A stretch of DNA of 64,000 nucleotides from positions 1,426,001 to 1,490,000 of the forward strand of contig NZ_JASGIV010000001.1 of assembly GCF_047654805.1 (NCBI RefSeq), written 5' to 3'. A program made the position numbers and the translations under genes. Source of the DNA: Pelomonas sp047654805 (lineage in GTDB: Bacteria > Pseudomonadota > Gammaproteobacteria > Burkholderiales > Burkholderiaceae_C). The notes under the pieces were generated by a model that was given only the letters and a program-made list of their open reading frames with translations, was not told the origin of the DNA and searched no databases. Shown here piece by piece: positions 26,697 through 34,683 of this stretch (the stretch's first letter is position 1; the number at the start of each line of letters is the position of its first letter).

Positions 26697-26956
26697 GTTT
26701 TTGCAAGGGCTGAATGCAGGTTGAGGTGAAGATGGTTTGCGTAAATCTATCCGGCGTCTGGATAGGGATCGTTGATCCCTGCGCCACGATGAGAGTCGCA
26801 CCTGGCAGTCCTTAAAAAAGCCTCGGCGTTGGTCGCCGTTTTTACGATCTGGATGCCTGCCAGGCCGAATGGGCCGTTCACGTCATCACTGCTACAGCGG
26901 TCGCAAAACCTGTTGGGTGCCCCGGTTGGGGTTGAAGAGCAGAAGGGAGCTGGAGT
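26697..26956 (-). ncRNA. Likely guide (bridge/seek) RNA region of the IS element
   Basis: This noncoding stretch between the transposase stop and the left end is where IS1111-type elements encode their guide RNA. It is rich in local hairpins: TATCC/GGATA with a 7-base loop (26748-26764), AGGGATC/GATCCCT with a 3-base loop (26764-26780) and CGGCG/CGCCG followed by five T on the plus strand (26824-26843), with a run of A on the other side giving T6 on the minus strand. Exact RNA ends and guide loops cannot be read by eye. Orientation is assumed to follow the transposase. Confidence 0.5.
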
Positions 26957-27994
26957 TCAGGCGGCTGCCGGTTCTGGTCGCAACTTGCCCGGCTCATAGA
27001 CCGAGTGCCCGCGCGCCAGCGCCCAGGCCATGCGCGCGAGCTTGTTAGCCAGCGCGCAGGCAACGACGTTGGAGTGACGGCGCGTGAGCAGCGCGTGCAC
27101 CCAGTCGGCCAGCGGGCTCGGGTGTTTATGCATGCACAGCATGAAGACCCGGGCGCACTGCACGAGCAGCCGTCGCATGTTCTTGTCGCCGCGTTTGCTG
27201 ATGCCCAGCAGCGTGGCCTTGCCGCCGGTGCTGTACTGGCGCGGCACCAGCCCGAGCGAGGCCGCGAAGTCGCGACTGCTGGCGAACTGATGCCCGTCGC
27301 CCATCTTGGCGGCCAGCACGCTGGCGGTGATGGGCCCCACGCCCGGCAGCGTCATGAGCCGCTGGCCCAGGTCGTCCTCGTGAACTTGCTGGCTCAGTTG
27401 CTTCTCGACTTCGGCGATCCGCCCGTCGAGGTACTTGAAGTGCTCGTGAAGACGCTCCAACACTGACACGAACTGTGGCGGGAGATCCTCATGCTCGGCC
27501 AACAGCGCCGGCAGCCGCTTGATAACGGCGAAGCCGACAGGCAGACCAATGCCGAACTCCAGCAGGAAGCCGTGCATCTGGTTGGCGGTCTTGGTGCGAT
27601 CGTGAACCAGTGACTCACGCACACGGTGCAGCATGGACAGCGTCTGCTGTGCCTCGGTCTTGGGGACGACAAAGCGCATGGTGGGCCGCGAGGCGGCCTC
27701 GCAGATCGCCTCGGCGTCGATGAAGTCGTTCTTGTTGCCCTTCACGAACGGACGCACGTACTGGGGCGAGATCAGCTTGACCTCGTGACCCATCGCGATG
27801 AACTTGCGCGCCAGGTAGTGCGCGCCGGCGCAGGCCTCCATCACGGCCGTGCAGGGATGGAACTTGGCGAAGAACTCGACCAACTGCTTGCGGTTGAGCT
27901 TCCTGCGGAACACGGCCAGGCCCTTGCGGTCCTGGCCGTGCAGGTGAAACGAATGCTTGCCCAGGTCGATGCCGACCAGCGTCACAGAGTCCAT
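26957..27994 (-). CDS. IS110-family transposase (DEDD)
   Basis: A 345-residue recombinase. The N-terminal RuvC-like domain has D in VGIDLGKHSFHLHG, E in VMEACAGAHYLARK and the DxxDA pair in NKNDFIDAEAICEA. The C-terminal transposase_20 domain has MTLPGVGPITASVLA and LVPRQYSTGGKATLLGISKRGDKNMRRLL, which includes the catalytic Ser. The ATG at 27994 is preceded by GGAGG at good spacing; the open frame continues nine codons upstream to another ATG with no ribosome site. It appears full length and intact, so the element could be active. Confidence 0.93.
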   Translation of the reverse strand: MDSVTLVGIDLGKHSFHLHGQDRKGLAVFRRKLNRKQLVEFFAKFHPCTAVMEACAGAHYLARKFIAMGHEVKLISPQYVRPFVKGNKNDFIDAEAICEAASRPTMRFVVPKTEAQQTLSMLHRVRESLVHDRTKTANQMHGFLLEFGIGLPVGFAVIKRLPALLAEHEDLPPQFVSVLERLHEHFKYLDGRIAEVEKQLSQQVHEDDLGQRLMTLPGVGPITASVLAAKMGDGHQFASSRDFAASLGLVPRQYSTGGKATLLGISKRGDKNMRRLLVQCARVFMLCMHKHPSPLADWVHALLTRRHSNVVACALANKLARMAWALARGHSVYEPGKLRPEPAAA

Positions 27995-28016
27995 GATGAC
28001 CTCCGCCACATAGAAG

Positions 28017-28048
28017 AACACCCCGGCAACTTATGTCACCGGGGTGTT
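28017..28048. repeat. Hairpin in the 5' region of the IS transposase
   Basis: AACACCCCGG and CCGGGGTGTT form a perfect 10-bp stem with a 12-base loop, 22 bases upstream of the transposase ATG and inside the right end. Such stems often shield a transposase from outside transcripts or take part in end recognition. Confidence 0.6.
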
Positions 28049-28066
28049 CGGGGCAAACACGGAGAT

Positions 28067-28078
28067 GGGGGTGACCAT
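28067..28078. repeat. Right inverted repeat of the IS110-family element
   Basis: GGGGGTGACCAT, exact complement of the left copy, followed outside by CT. Confidence 0.85.
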
Positions 28079-28085
28079 CTCATTA

Positions 28086-28119
28086 AAGCCAGCACGCGCC
28101 CGTAGGCAGGTGCTGGCTT
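28086..28119 (-). terminator. Terminator of the ETF-QO gene
   Basis: AAGCCAGCAC and GTGCTGGCTT make a perfect 10-bp stem with a 14-base loop. It lies 20 bases past the ETF-QO stop, and the minus-strand transcript continues into TTTAATG. The IS element begins only 7 bases beyond it. Confidence 0.65.
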
Positions 28120-28138
28120 GTGGCTTGCGAGTGGCAGT

Positions 28139-29815
28139 CTACATGCCGGCGTAGTTGGGGCCGCCGCCGCCTTCGGGCGTGACCCAGACGATGTTCTGCG
28201 TCGGGTCTTTGATGTCGCAGGTCTTGCAGTGCACGCAGTTTTGCGCATTGATCTGCAGCCGCTCGCCGCTGCCGCCCTCGTTGGGCACGAACTCGTAGAC
28301 GCCGGCCGGGCAGTAGCGGCTCTCGGGGCCAGCGTACTTCGCGAGGTTGACCTGCACCGGCACCGTGTCGTTCTTGAGCGTCAGGTGGGCGGGCTGGTTT
28401 TCTTCATGGTTGGTGTTGGAGATGAAGACCGACGACAGGCGGTCGAAGGTCAGCTTGCCGTCCGGCTTCGGGTAGGTGATGGGCGCGCATTCGGCGGCCG
28501 GGCGCAGCGCGGCGTTGTCGGCCTTGTGGTTGTGCAGCGTCCATGGCGGGCTGGAGACACCCAGCTTGGGCAGCAGCCACTGCTCGATGCCGGTCATCAG
28601 CTGGCCCGTGGTCTTGCCCTTCTTGAACCAGAGCTTGAAGTTGCGCGTCTGTTGCAACTCCTCGTTCAGCCAGCTCTTGTCGAAGGCCTCTGGGTAGGCC
28701 GTCAGCTCGTCTTGCGCGCGGCCGGCGTCCAGGGCCGGAGCCAGGGCCTCGGCGGCCAGCATGCCGCTCTTGATGGCTGCGTGGCTGCCCTTGATGCGCG
28801 CGGCATTGAGGTAGCCTGCATCGCAGCCGACCAGGCAGCCGCCAGGAAACACCGTCTTGGGCAGAGCCTGCGGCGTGCCGTTGTTGATCGCGCGAGCGCC
28901 GTAGCCGATGCGCTTGCCACCCTCGATGTGGGCGCGGATGGCAGGGTGGGCCTTCCAACGCTGCATCTCCTCGAACGGGCTCAGGTACGGGTTGTCATAG
29001 TCCAGACCGATGACGAAGCCCAGCGTGACCTTGTTATCTGCCAGGTGGTACAGGAAGCCGCCACCGAAGGTGTCGCCTTCCATGGGCCAGCCAGCGGTGT
29101 GCACGACCTTGCCGGGCTGGGCCTTGTCGGCCGGAACCTCCCACAGCTCCTTGATGCCGATGGCATAGGTCTGCGTGTCCTTGCCTTGAGTGAGCTTGAA
29201 CTTTTCCAGCAACTGCTTGCCGAGGTGGCCACGTGCGCCTTCAGCGAACACGGTGTACTTGCCCAGCAGCTCCATGCCCAACTGGAAGTGGTCGGTGGGC
29301 TCGCCGTCCTTGCCCAGGCCCATGTTGCCGGTGGCCACTCCCTTGACTCGGCCCTCTTCGTCGTAGAGCACCTCTGCGGCCGCGAAGCCGGGGAAGATCT
29401 CGATGCCCAGCGCCTCGGCTTGGCTGGCCATCCACTTGACGACGTCGGACAGGCTGATGACGTAGCAGCCGTGGTTGTGGAAGTTGCGCGGCACGAGCCA
29501 GTCGGGCGTGCGCTGGCTGCCGGCCTCGCTGAGGAACAGCACGTCGTCGCCGGACACTGCCTGGTTCAGCGGTGCGCCGAGTTCCTTCCAGTTCGGGAAC
29601 AGCTCGGTGATGGCGCGCGGGTCCATGACGGCCCCGGAGAGGATGTGGGCGCCAGGCTCCGAGCCCTTTTCCAGCACGACGATGTTGGCGTCGGGCTTGA
29701 TCTGCTTCAGGCGGATGGCCGTGGCCAGGCCAGCCGGGCCGCCACCGACGACGACCACGTCGTACTCCATGGACTCTCGGGGGCCGAACTGGGCCAGGAT
29801 TTCTTCGGGCGTCAT
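28139..29815 (-). CDS. Electron-transfer flavoprotein:ubiquinone oxidoreductase
   Basis: A 558-residue inner-membrane-associated enzyme passing electrons from reduced ETF (fatty-acid and amino-acid oxidation) to ubiquinone. The FAD-binding motif is DVVVVGGGPAGLATAIRL near residues 19-36, followed by VLEKGSEPGAHILSGAV. The ubiquinone-binding region includes YLNAARIKGSHAAIKSGMLA. The 4Fe-4S cluster cysteines are in RYCPAGVYE and NCVHCKTCDIKDP near the C-terminus. Full length and intact. It is divergent from the SDR gene, with a palindromic site in the shared promoter, and is followed by a stem-loop terminator. Confidence 0.96.
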   Translation of the reverse strand: MTPEEILAQFGPRESMEYDVVVVGGGPAGLATAIRLKQIKPDANIVVLEKGSEPGAHILSGAVMDPRAITELFPNWKELGAPLNQAVSGDDVLFLSEAGSQRTPDWLVPRNFHNHGCYVISLSDVVKWMASQAEALGIEIFPGFAAAEVLYDEEGRVKGVATGNMGLGKDGEPTDHFQLGMELLGKYTVFAEGARGHLGKQLLEKFKLTQGKDTQTYAIGIKELWEVPADKAQPGKVVHTAGWPMEGDTFGGGFLYHLADNKVTLGFVIGLDYDNPYLSPFEEMQRWKAHPAIRAHIEGGKRIGYGARAINNGTPQALPKTVFPGGCLVGCDAGYLNAARIKGSHAAIKSGMLAAEALAPALDAGRAQDELTAYPEAFDKSWLNEELQQTRNFKLWFKKGKTTGQLMTGIEQWLLPKLGVSSPPWTLHNHKADNAALRPAAECAPITYPKPDGKLTFDRLSSVFISNTNHEENQPAHLTLKNDTVPVQVNLAKYAGPESRYCPAGVYEFVPNEGGSGERLQINAQNCVHCKTCDIKDPTQNIVWVTPEGGGGPNYAGM

Positions 29816-29872
29816 GTGGGTCTCCGACCGTATTGAATTGCGCGCGATTCTAGAGAGGGCGGATGATGAATC

Positions 29873-29884
29873 GAACGATCGTGC
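29873..29884. promoter_or_regulatory. Palindromic operator candidate upstream of ETF-QO
   Basis: GAACGATCGTGC, with the perfect core ACGATCGT (29875-29882), lies 58 bases upstream of the ETF-QO start in the 130-base divergent gap. From memory, TetR-type regulators of fatty-acid degradation in betaproteobacteria bind GAACGATCGTTC-like sites; this match is a recollection, not a search. Confidence 0.45.
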
Positions 29885-29945
29885 TTTTTTAGTGCGTGAG
29901 CTCTAGCCCGGTAGGATGGCTGCAACCCACTCAGAAGGCAGTCTC

Positions 29946-30728
29946 ATGAGTTACTCCATCAATCTCGAAGGCCGCGTGGCCCTCGTCACCGGTGCATCCA
30001 GCGGCCTGGGCGCGCAGTTCGCCAAGACCCTGGCTCAGGCCGGCGCGTGCGTCGTGCTGGCGGGCCGGCGCGTCGAGCGGCTCAAGGACCTGCGCGCCGA
30101 GATCGAAGGCAGGGGCGGCGATGCCCACGTCGTGCAGTTGGACGTGACGGACGTGGCCAGCATCCGCGCTGCCGTGGCCCATGCCGAGACCGAGGTCGGC
30201 ACGCTGGACATCCTGATCAACAACTCCGGCGTTGGCACGACGCAGCGTCTCACGGACGTCACCGAGAACGACTACGACTACGTGATGGACACCAATACGC
30301 GCGGCGCGTTCTTCGTCGCGCAGGAAGTGGGCAAGCGCATGCTTGCCCGCGCGCGCGGCGCTGCGCCGGGGACCTTCATCGGCGGGCGTATCGTGAACAT
30401 CGCCTCCATGGCGGGGCTGCGCGTGCTTGGCCAGATTGGCGTGTATGCGATGAGCAAGGCTGCCGTCATCCACATGACGCGCGCGATGGCGCTGGAGTGG
30501 GGCAAGTACGGCATCAACGTGAATGCGATCTGCCCGGGCTACATCGACACCGAGATCAACCATCACATGTGGGACACGGAGCGGGGCAGGGAGCTGGTCG
30601 AGTTGCTGCCGCGCAAGCGCGTGGGTCAGCCACAGGACCTGGACACGGCGCTGCTGATGCTGTGTGCCAACGAGAGCCACTTCATCAATGGCGCAGTGAT
30701 CCAGGCTGATGACGGGTTTGGCGTCTGA
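29946..30728 (+). CDS. Short-chain dehydrogenase/reductase (FabG-like)
   Basis: A 260-residue NAD(P)-dependent oxidoreductase of the classical SDR type. The cofactor motif TGASSGLG (about 16-23), NNSG, the catalytic Ser in NIASMAG and the YxxxK pair in YAMSKAAVIHMTRA are all present, as is the PG loop (ICPGYIDTEI). Substrate cannot be read from the sequence; similar proteins act on beta-ketoacyl or hydroxyacyl-CoA compounds, which would suit the neighbouring ETF-QO. The ATG at 29946 was preferred to an upstream ATG at 29916 because it starts the conserved domain. Its TGA shares one base with the yceH ATG. Confidence 0.9.
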   Translation: MSYSINLEGRVALVTGASSGLGAQFAKTLAQAGACVVLAGRRVERLKDLRAEIEGRGGDAHVVQLDVTDVASIRAAVAHAETEVGTLDILINNSGVGTTQRLTDVTENDYDYVMDTNTRGAFFVAQEVGKRMLARARGAAPGTFIGGRIVNIASMAGLRVLGQIGVYAMSKAAVIHMTRAMALEWGKYGINVNAICPGYIDTEINHHMWDTERGRELVELLPRKRVGQPQDLDTALLMLCANESHFINGAVIQADDGFGV

Positions 30729-31372
30729 TGCACAAGCGAGACCTGACCCCGCTGGAAGCCCGTGTGCTGGCCGTCCTCGTCGAGAAGGAGTCCACCGTGC
30801 CGGACAGCTACCCGCTGTCGGCCAATGCTCTGACCGCTGGCTGCAACCAGAAAACGGCGCGTGACCCGGTCATGGAAGTATCCGAGGCCGAGGTGCTGGC
30901 GACGGTGGAGGAGCTGAAGGCGCTGCATCTCGTCAATACCGTCAGCGGCAGCCGTGTTGTGCGCTACGAGCACAACTTCGCACGAGCCTTGGGTGTGCCG
31001 GGCGCGGCGGTGGCGCTGCTGACGCAGTTGATGCTGCGCGGTCCGCAGACGGCCGCCGAGTTGAGGCAGAACACTGAGCGGTTGCACCGTTTCGCCGACG
31101 TATCCTCCGTCGAGGGCTTCCTGGACGAGCTGGCCGTGCGTGAGCCGCCTTTCGCAGTTAAATGCCCCAAGGCGCCGGGCGCCCGCGAGGCGCGCTGGGC
31201 GCATCTGCTGTGCGGTCCCGTGTCCTCCGTCGAGCAGGCGGCCGCCCTTGTGGCGCCGCGCGATGAAGAAGTGGCGCTTCAGAAGGCTGAGCTCGCTGCG
31301 CTGAAGGCTGAGGTCGCCGCGTTGCGAGGCCTCGTCAACCGCATGGCGGCCGAACTGGGTATCGCTCCATGA
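30728..31372 (+). CDS. yceH: YceH family protein (DUF480)
   Basis: A 214-residue protein with two winged-helix-like units. Family landmarks are LTPLEARVLAVLVEKESTVPD, YPLSANALTAGCNQKTARDPVM and LRGPQTAAELRQNTERLHRF, and the C-terminus is a short predicted coiled coil (EVALQKAELAALKAEVAAL). The family is widespread in proteobacteria but has no established function; DNA binding is suggested by the fold. Translation is coupled to the SDR (TGATG) upstream and to the thioesterase (ATGA) downstream, so the three form an operon. Confidence 0.92.
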   Translation: MHKRDLTPLEARVLAVLVEKESTVPDSYPLSANALTAGCNQKTARDPVMEVSEAEVLATVEELKALHLVNTVSGSRVVRYEHNFARALGVPGAAVALLTQLMLRGPQTAAELRQNTERLHRFADVSSVEGFLDELAVREPPFAVKCPKAPGAREARWAHLLCGPVSSVEQAAALVAPRDEEVALQKAELAALKAEVAALRGLVNRMAAELGIAP

Positions 31373-31788
31373 GATACACCGTCCCCGCCGAGAAGAAGCT
31401 GACCTTCGAGCTGCGTATCCAGATGCGCTGGGGCGACATGGATGCGATGGGCCACATCAACAACACGCTGTATTTCCGCTACCTGGAGATGGCACGCGTG
31501 GACTGGCTGGCCTCCATCGGCGCGCCGCCCAACCCGGGCGGGCAGGGGCCGGTGATCGTGAATGCGTTCTGCAACTTCTACCGCCAGCTCAAGGCGCCGG
31601 GCGAGCTGATCGCCAAACACTACGTGAGCGATCCCGGCCGTGTCGCCTTCGAGACCTGGATAACGCTGGAGCGTGTGGACGAGCCCGGCGTCATCTACGC
31701 CGAGGGCGGCGCGACGACGCTGTGGTTCGATGCCCAGACCGACAAGGCCATCGCCTTGCCGGACTGGGTACGCGACATCGTCACTTGA
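31369..31788 (+). CDS. Acyl-CoA thioesterase, 4-hydroxybenzoyl-CoA thioesterase (hot-dog) family
   Basis: A 139-residue hot-dog-fold protein. IQMRWGDMDAMGHINNTLYFRYLE holds the conserved Asp and the HxN loop of the YbgC/FcbC group, with the active-site Asp in WGDMDAMGH. Expected to hydrolyse short- or medium-chain acyl-CoA in the cytosol. The ATG overlaps the YceH stop by 4 bases; the 3' end overlaps the convergent TonB receptor gene by 8 bases. With the SDR and ETF-QO nearby, a role in acyl-CoA metabolism is plausible but inferred. Confidence 0.9.
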   Translation: MRYTVPAEKKLTFELRIQMRWGDMDAMGHINNTLYFRYLEMARVDWLASIGAPPNPGGQGPVIVNAFCNFYRQLKAPGELIAKHYVSDPGRVAFETWITLERVDEPGVIYAEGGATTLWFDAQTDKAIALPDWVRDIVT

Positions 31789-34519
31789 AGGTGTAGCGCA
31801 GGCTGACGTAGCCGTAGCGGCCGCGCGGGTCGGTGTAGCTGGGGTCGTAGCCGACCAGGAAGAAGTAGGCCTGCTGCGAGTAAGGCGGCGCCTTGTCGAA
31901 GAGGTTCTGCACGCCGGCGCGCAGCGTCAGCGACTTGGTGGCTTCCCACGCGGCGGACATGTTCCACAGCGAGTAGGCGGCGACCTTGCGGTCGGCCTTG
32001 GCCATGTCGTGCTGGTCGGTGTAGCCCGACAGGTAGCTGTTGGACAGCATCAGCGAGTAGGGGCCCAGCGCCCAGTCGGCGCTGACAGTGTGCCGCCAGC
32101 GTTGCACCACGCCGTCGTTGACGAAGCGGCCCAGGTTGCTGACGAAGGGGTCGCCGTCGCCGGTCTGCTGCTTGGACTGCAGCGTGAGCGTCCCGTTCAA
32201 GCGCAGCCCGAACTCGCCAACGCCGGTCTTCAGGCCGCTCAGCGTCAGGCCGAAGTCCAGGCCGGAGATTTTCTGCTTGCCGCGGTTCTCCTTGATCAGG
32301 TCGATGCCGCAGATGGCGTAGTCTTCGGGGTCGTAGCCGCTCTCGCAGTCTGCGGGCAGCTTGGTGTCCCAGTAGCGGTGCACCAGGGAGCCATACTTGT
32401 TCAGGTCGGACAGGATCACGTCCACGCCCAGCGTGCTGATCAGGTTGCTCTTCTGGATGTTCCAGTAGTCGACGTTCATGCTGACGCCGCGCTTGGGTTC
32501 GAACACGACACCCGCGGAGAACTGTCGGGATTTCTCGGGCTTGAGCTTGGCGTTGCTGTAGTTGTAGGTGCCCCAGCCTTCCGAGCAGTCGGTCGCTGTG
32601 TTCTCGGGGTCGGCGGCCAGGCACACGGGGTCGGTCACGACGGCTGCGTTGCCCAGCGACAGCGGGCGGTACAGGTCGGACATGCTCGGCGCGCGGAAGC
32701 CCTTGCCCAGCGAGGCGCGAAGCAGCAGCTCAGGCGCGGGCACGTACTTCAGACCCACCTTGGGGCTGAGCGCTCCGCCGCTGACCTGGTAGCGCTCGTA
32801 GCGCATCGCTGCCTGCAGCTCCAACTGCTTGGTGACGGGGGCGCTGATCTCGCCGAAGACGGCACTGACGTTGCGTGAATGACCGAAATCGGAGTCGGGG
32901 CCTTGCGAGGTCTCGCCGAGGATGTTGTCCGCCTTGAGCGCATCCGACTGGTGGTAGTTCTGCTTTTCGCGGCGCAGCTCGCCGCCCAGCGCCAGCGCCA
33001 GATCACCGCCAGCCAGAGGCATCAGGCCCTTGGACATCTTGAAGTCCAGGCTGTCCATCGTGCCGGTGGCCCGGCGCACTTCGCCGCGGATCTGCGCCTT
33101 CTCGTACAGCGCCAGGCCGGCGGCACTGGACGGGCCGAATGGGCTGATCGTGCCGGCGTTGAAGCCGTCCGTGATCATCTGCTCGTTCAGGTAGCCCTGG
33201 CTGTCGCGGTCGGACACCTTGCTGGTGCTGTGGTTGTAGGCCCACTCGTAGTCCCAGCCGGCCAGCGTGCCGAGTGTGCCGACGACGAAGCGGTTGGCCG
33301 TGGAGACCAGCTCGCTGGTGCGCAGGCCGGCCTCGACGAGGCGGGTGCGCATCGTGACGATGCGGTCTTCCTCGTCCAGGTCCGGGTCGTCCAGCGCACT
33401 GCCCCGAAGGGCCGGCACCATGGAGACGTTCAGGTCAACGTCCATGCGGTTGGGGGTGCCGGAGTAGAAGGTGCGGGCACGGGCCAGCGATACCTCGGCA
33501 AACAGCTGGTGGCCGCCGCCGAGGTTGAACACGCCGCGCGAGAACAGGCTGCCCTTGCGCGACTTGGGGTAAAGCTCGATGTCGCGCATGAAGTCGAAGG
33601 TGCAGCCATCCACTCCCCCGATGCCTGCGGGCAGGTACAGGCTGCCGTTGTCCGGAGCGCAGCCCGTTGCAGCGGCCGGGTTCACGGTGCGCGAGCTGAT
33701 GACGTCTTTGCCGTTGGTTTTGAAGCCGTCAGCGGCCAGCAGGTTGCGCTGGTAGTTGGTCAGCCGGATGTTGCCAGGGAAGCTGTAGCTGGAAAGCTGG
33801 TCAGGCAGATTGCCGGGGATGTCCAGCTCCTTGATGAACTTGCGCTGGTTGGCATTGAGCTTGCTTGTGCTCTGGACGTCCAGCACGCCCATGATGTTGA
33901 AGCCGTCGCGCCCATAGTCGCCGAAGCCGCCGGCCAGCGTTGCCGAGCGCTTGTTGGCCCCGCCTTCGGATGTGTTGCCTGCCAGCGCGCTGATGTCCAC
34001 GCCCTGAAAGTCCTTGCGGGTGATGAAGTTGATGACGCCGCCAATGGCGTCGGAGCCGTACAGCGACGAAGCGCCGTCTAGCAGGATCTCGACGCGCTGG
34101 ATGGCCGCGGCCGGGATGCTGTTGAGGTCCACGCCTGCCGAGTCGCCGGGGGAGGCGAAGTTGGCCATGCGCCGGCCGTTCAGCAGCACCAGCGTGGACG
34201 ACACGCCCAGGCCGCGCAGGTTGGCTGCGTTGAAACCCATCTGGTCGCGGAAGCCCCCCGTGCCGATGCTGACGCCGTCCGTCAGGTTATTGGTGCCGGC
34301 GCTGATGCGGGCGATCAGTTCGGCCGCCGTCGTCACGCCTGCCTTGTCGATCTCGTTGCGCGTGATGACCTGCACCGGCAGTGCCGTCTCGCCTTCGATG
34401 CGCTTGATGGCGGTGCCGGTGATCTCGACGCGCTCGAGCGAGGACTGGGCCTGGGCGGCACAGCTGAGGGCAACCAGGGCCGCGGCGGCGGCGATTCGGG
34501 AAGGGCAGGGGGTTTTCAT
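31781..34519 (-). CDS. TonB-dependent outer-membrane receptor, divergent from the cyanophycinase genes
   Basis: A 912-residue receptor. A signal peptide ends ALSCAAQAQ, followed by the plug domain: VEITGTAIKRIEGETALPVQ, NLRGLGVSSTLVLLNGRRM and LLDGASSLYGSDAIGGVIN. The barrel ends RYGYVSLRYTFK with the terminal aromatic pattern required for outer-membrane assembly. It belongs to the large receptor group in which the plug carries the LNGRR motif; substrates range from metal complexes to peptides and glycans. Because it is divergent from two cyanophycinases with a 164-base shared promoter region, uptake of cyanophycin fragments such as beta-Asp-Arg is a good hypothesis. Confidence 0.92.
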   Translation of the reverse strand: MKTPCPSRIAAAAALVALSCAAQAQSSLERVEITGTAIKRIEGETALPVQVITRNEIDKAGVTTAAELIARISAGTNNLTDGVSIGTGGFRDQMGFNAANLRGLGVSSTLVLLNGRRMANFASPGDSAGVDLNSIPAAAIQRVEILLDGASSLYGSDAIGGVINFITRKDFQGVDISALAGNTSEGGANKRSATLAGGFGDYGRDGFNIMGVLDVQSTSKLNANQRKFIKELDIPGNLPDQLSSYSFPGNIRLTNYQRNLLAADGFKTNGKDVISSRTVNPAAATGCAPDNGSLYLPAGIGGVDGCTFDFMRDIELYPKSRKGSLFSRGVFNLGGGHQLFAEVSLARARTFYSGTPNRMDVDLNVSMVPALRGSALDDPDLDEEDRIVTMRTRLVEAGLRTSELVSTANRFVVGTLGTLAGWDYEWAYNHSTSKVSDRDSQGYLNEQMITDGFNAGTISPFGPSSAAGLALYEKAQIRGEVRRATGTMDSLDFKMSKGLMPLAGGDLALALGGELRREKQNYHQSDALKADNILGETSQGPDSDFGHSRNVSAVFGEISAPVTKQLELQAAMRYERYQVSGGALSPKVGLKYVPAPELLLRASLGKGFRAPSMSDLYRPLSLGNAAVVTDPVCLAADPENTATDCSEGWGTYNYSNAKLKPEKSRQFSAGVVFEPKRGVSMNVDYWNIQKSNLISTLGVDVILSDLNKYGSLVHRYWDTKLPADCESGYDPEDYAICGIDLIKENRGKQKISGLDFGLTLSGLKTGVGEFGLRLNGTLTLQSKQQTGDGDPFVSNLGRFVNDGVVQRWRHTVSADWALGPYSLMLSNSYLSGYTDQHDMAKADRKVAAYSLWNMSAAWEATKSLTLRAGVQNLFDKAPPYSQQAYFFLVGYDPSYTDPRGRYGYVSLRYTFK

Positions 34520-34683
34520 GATGTGGTCTCCGGGTTTCGCGCGAGTCTAGGCATGGTGCCGGTAGCTGCCAGCCTGTCCGGAGGGATTCGTCTCGCCCGC
34601 GCCACGCTGGCGCCGTTCTAATGAGGGACGAGGCGTCATCGGCGCTCTGTCATGATGGCGATCTGATCAAGGAGGTTGTAGGC

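Larger units (their letters stand above)
26685..28078 (-). mobile_element. IS110-family (IS1111-like) insertion sequence
   Basis: About 1.4 kb, bounded by a perfect 12-bp inverted repeat (ATGGTCACCCCC at 26685-26696, complement at 28067-28078). It carries one transposase on the minus strand, about 70 bases inside the right end, and leaves about 260 noncoding bases after the transposase. Terminal inverted repeats and a long 3' noncoding end point to the IS1111 subgroup. The dinucleotide CT flanks both repeats (26683-26684 and 28079-28080), consistent with core-directed insertion without a long target duplication. It lies between the ETF-QO terminator and the S9 peptidase gene. Confidence 0.85.

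Noticed and set aside
28118..29836. Open frame of 572 codons on the plus strand
   Set aside because: It is antisense to the complete ETF-QO gene and its translation is Val/Gln/His-rich without motifs.
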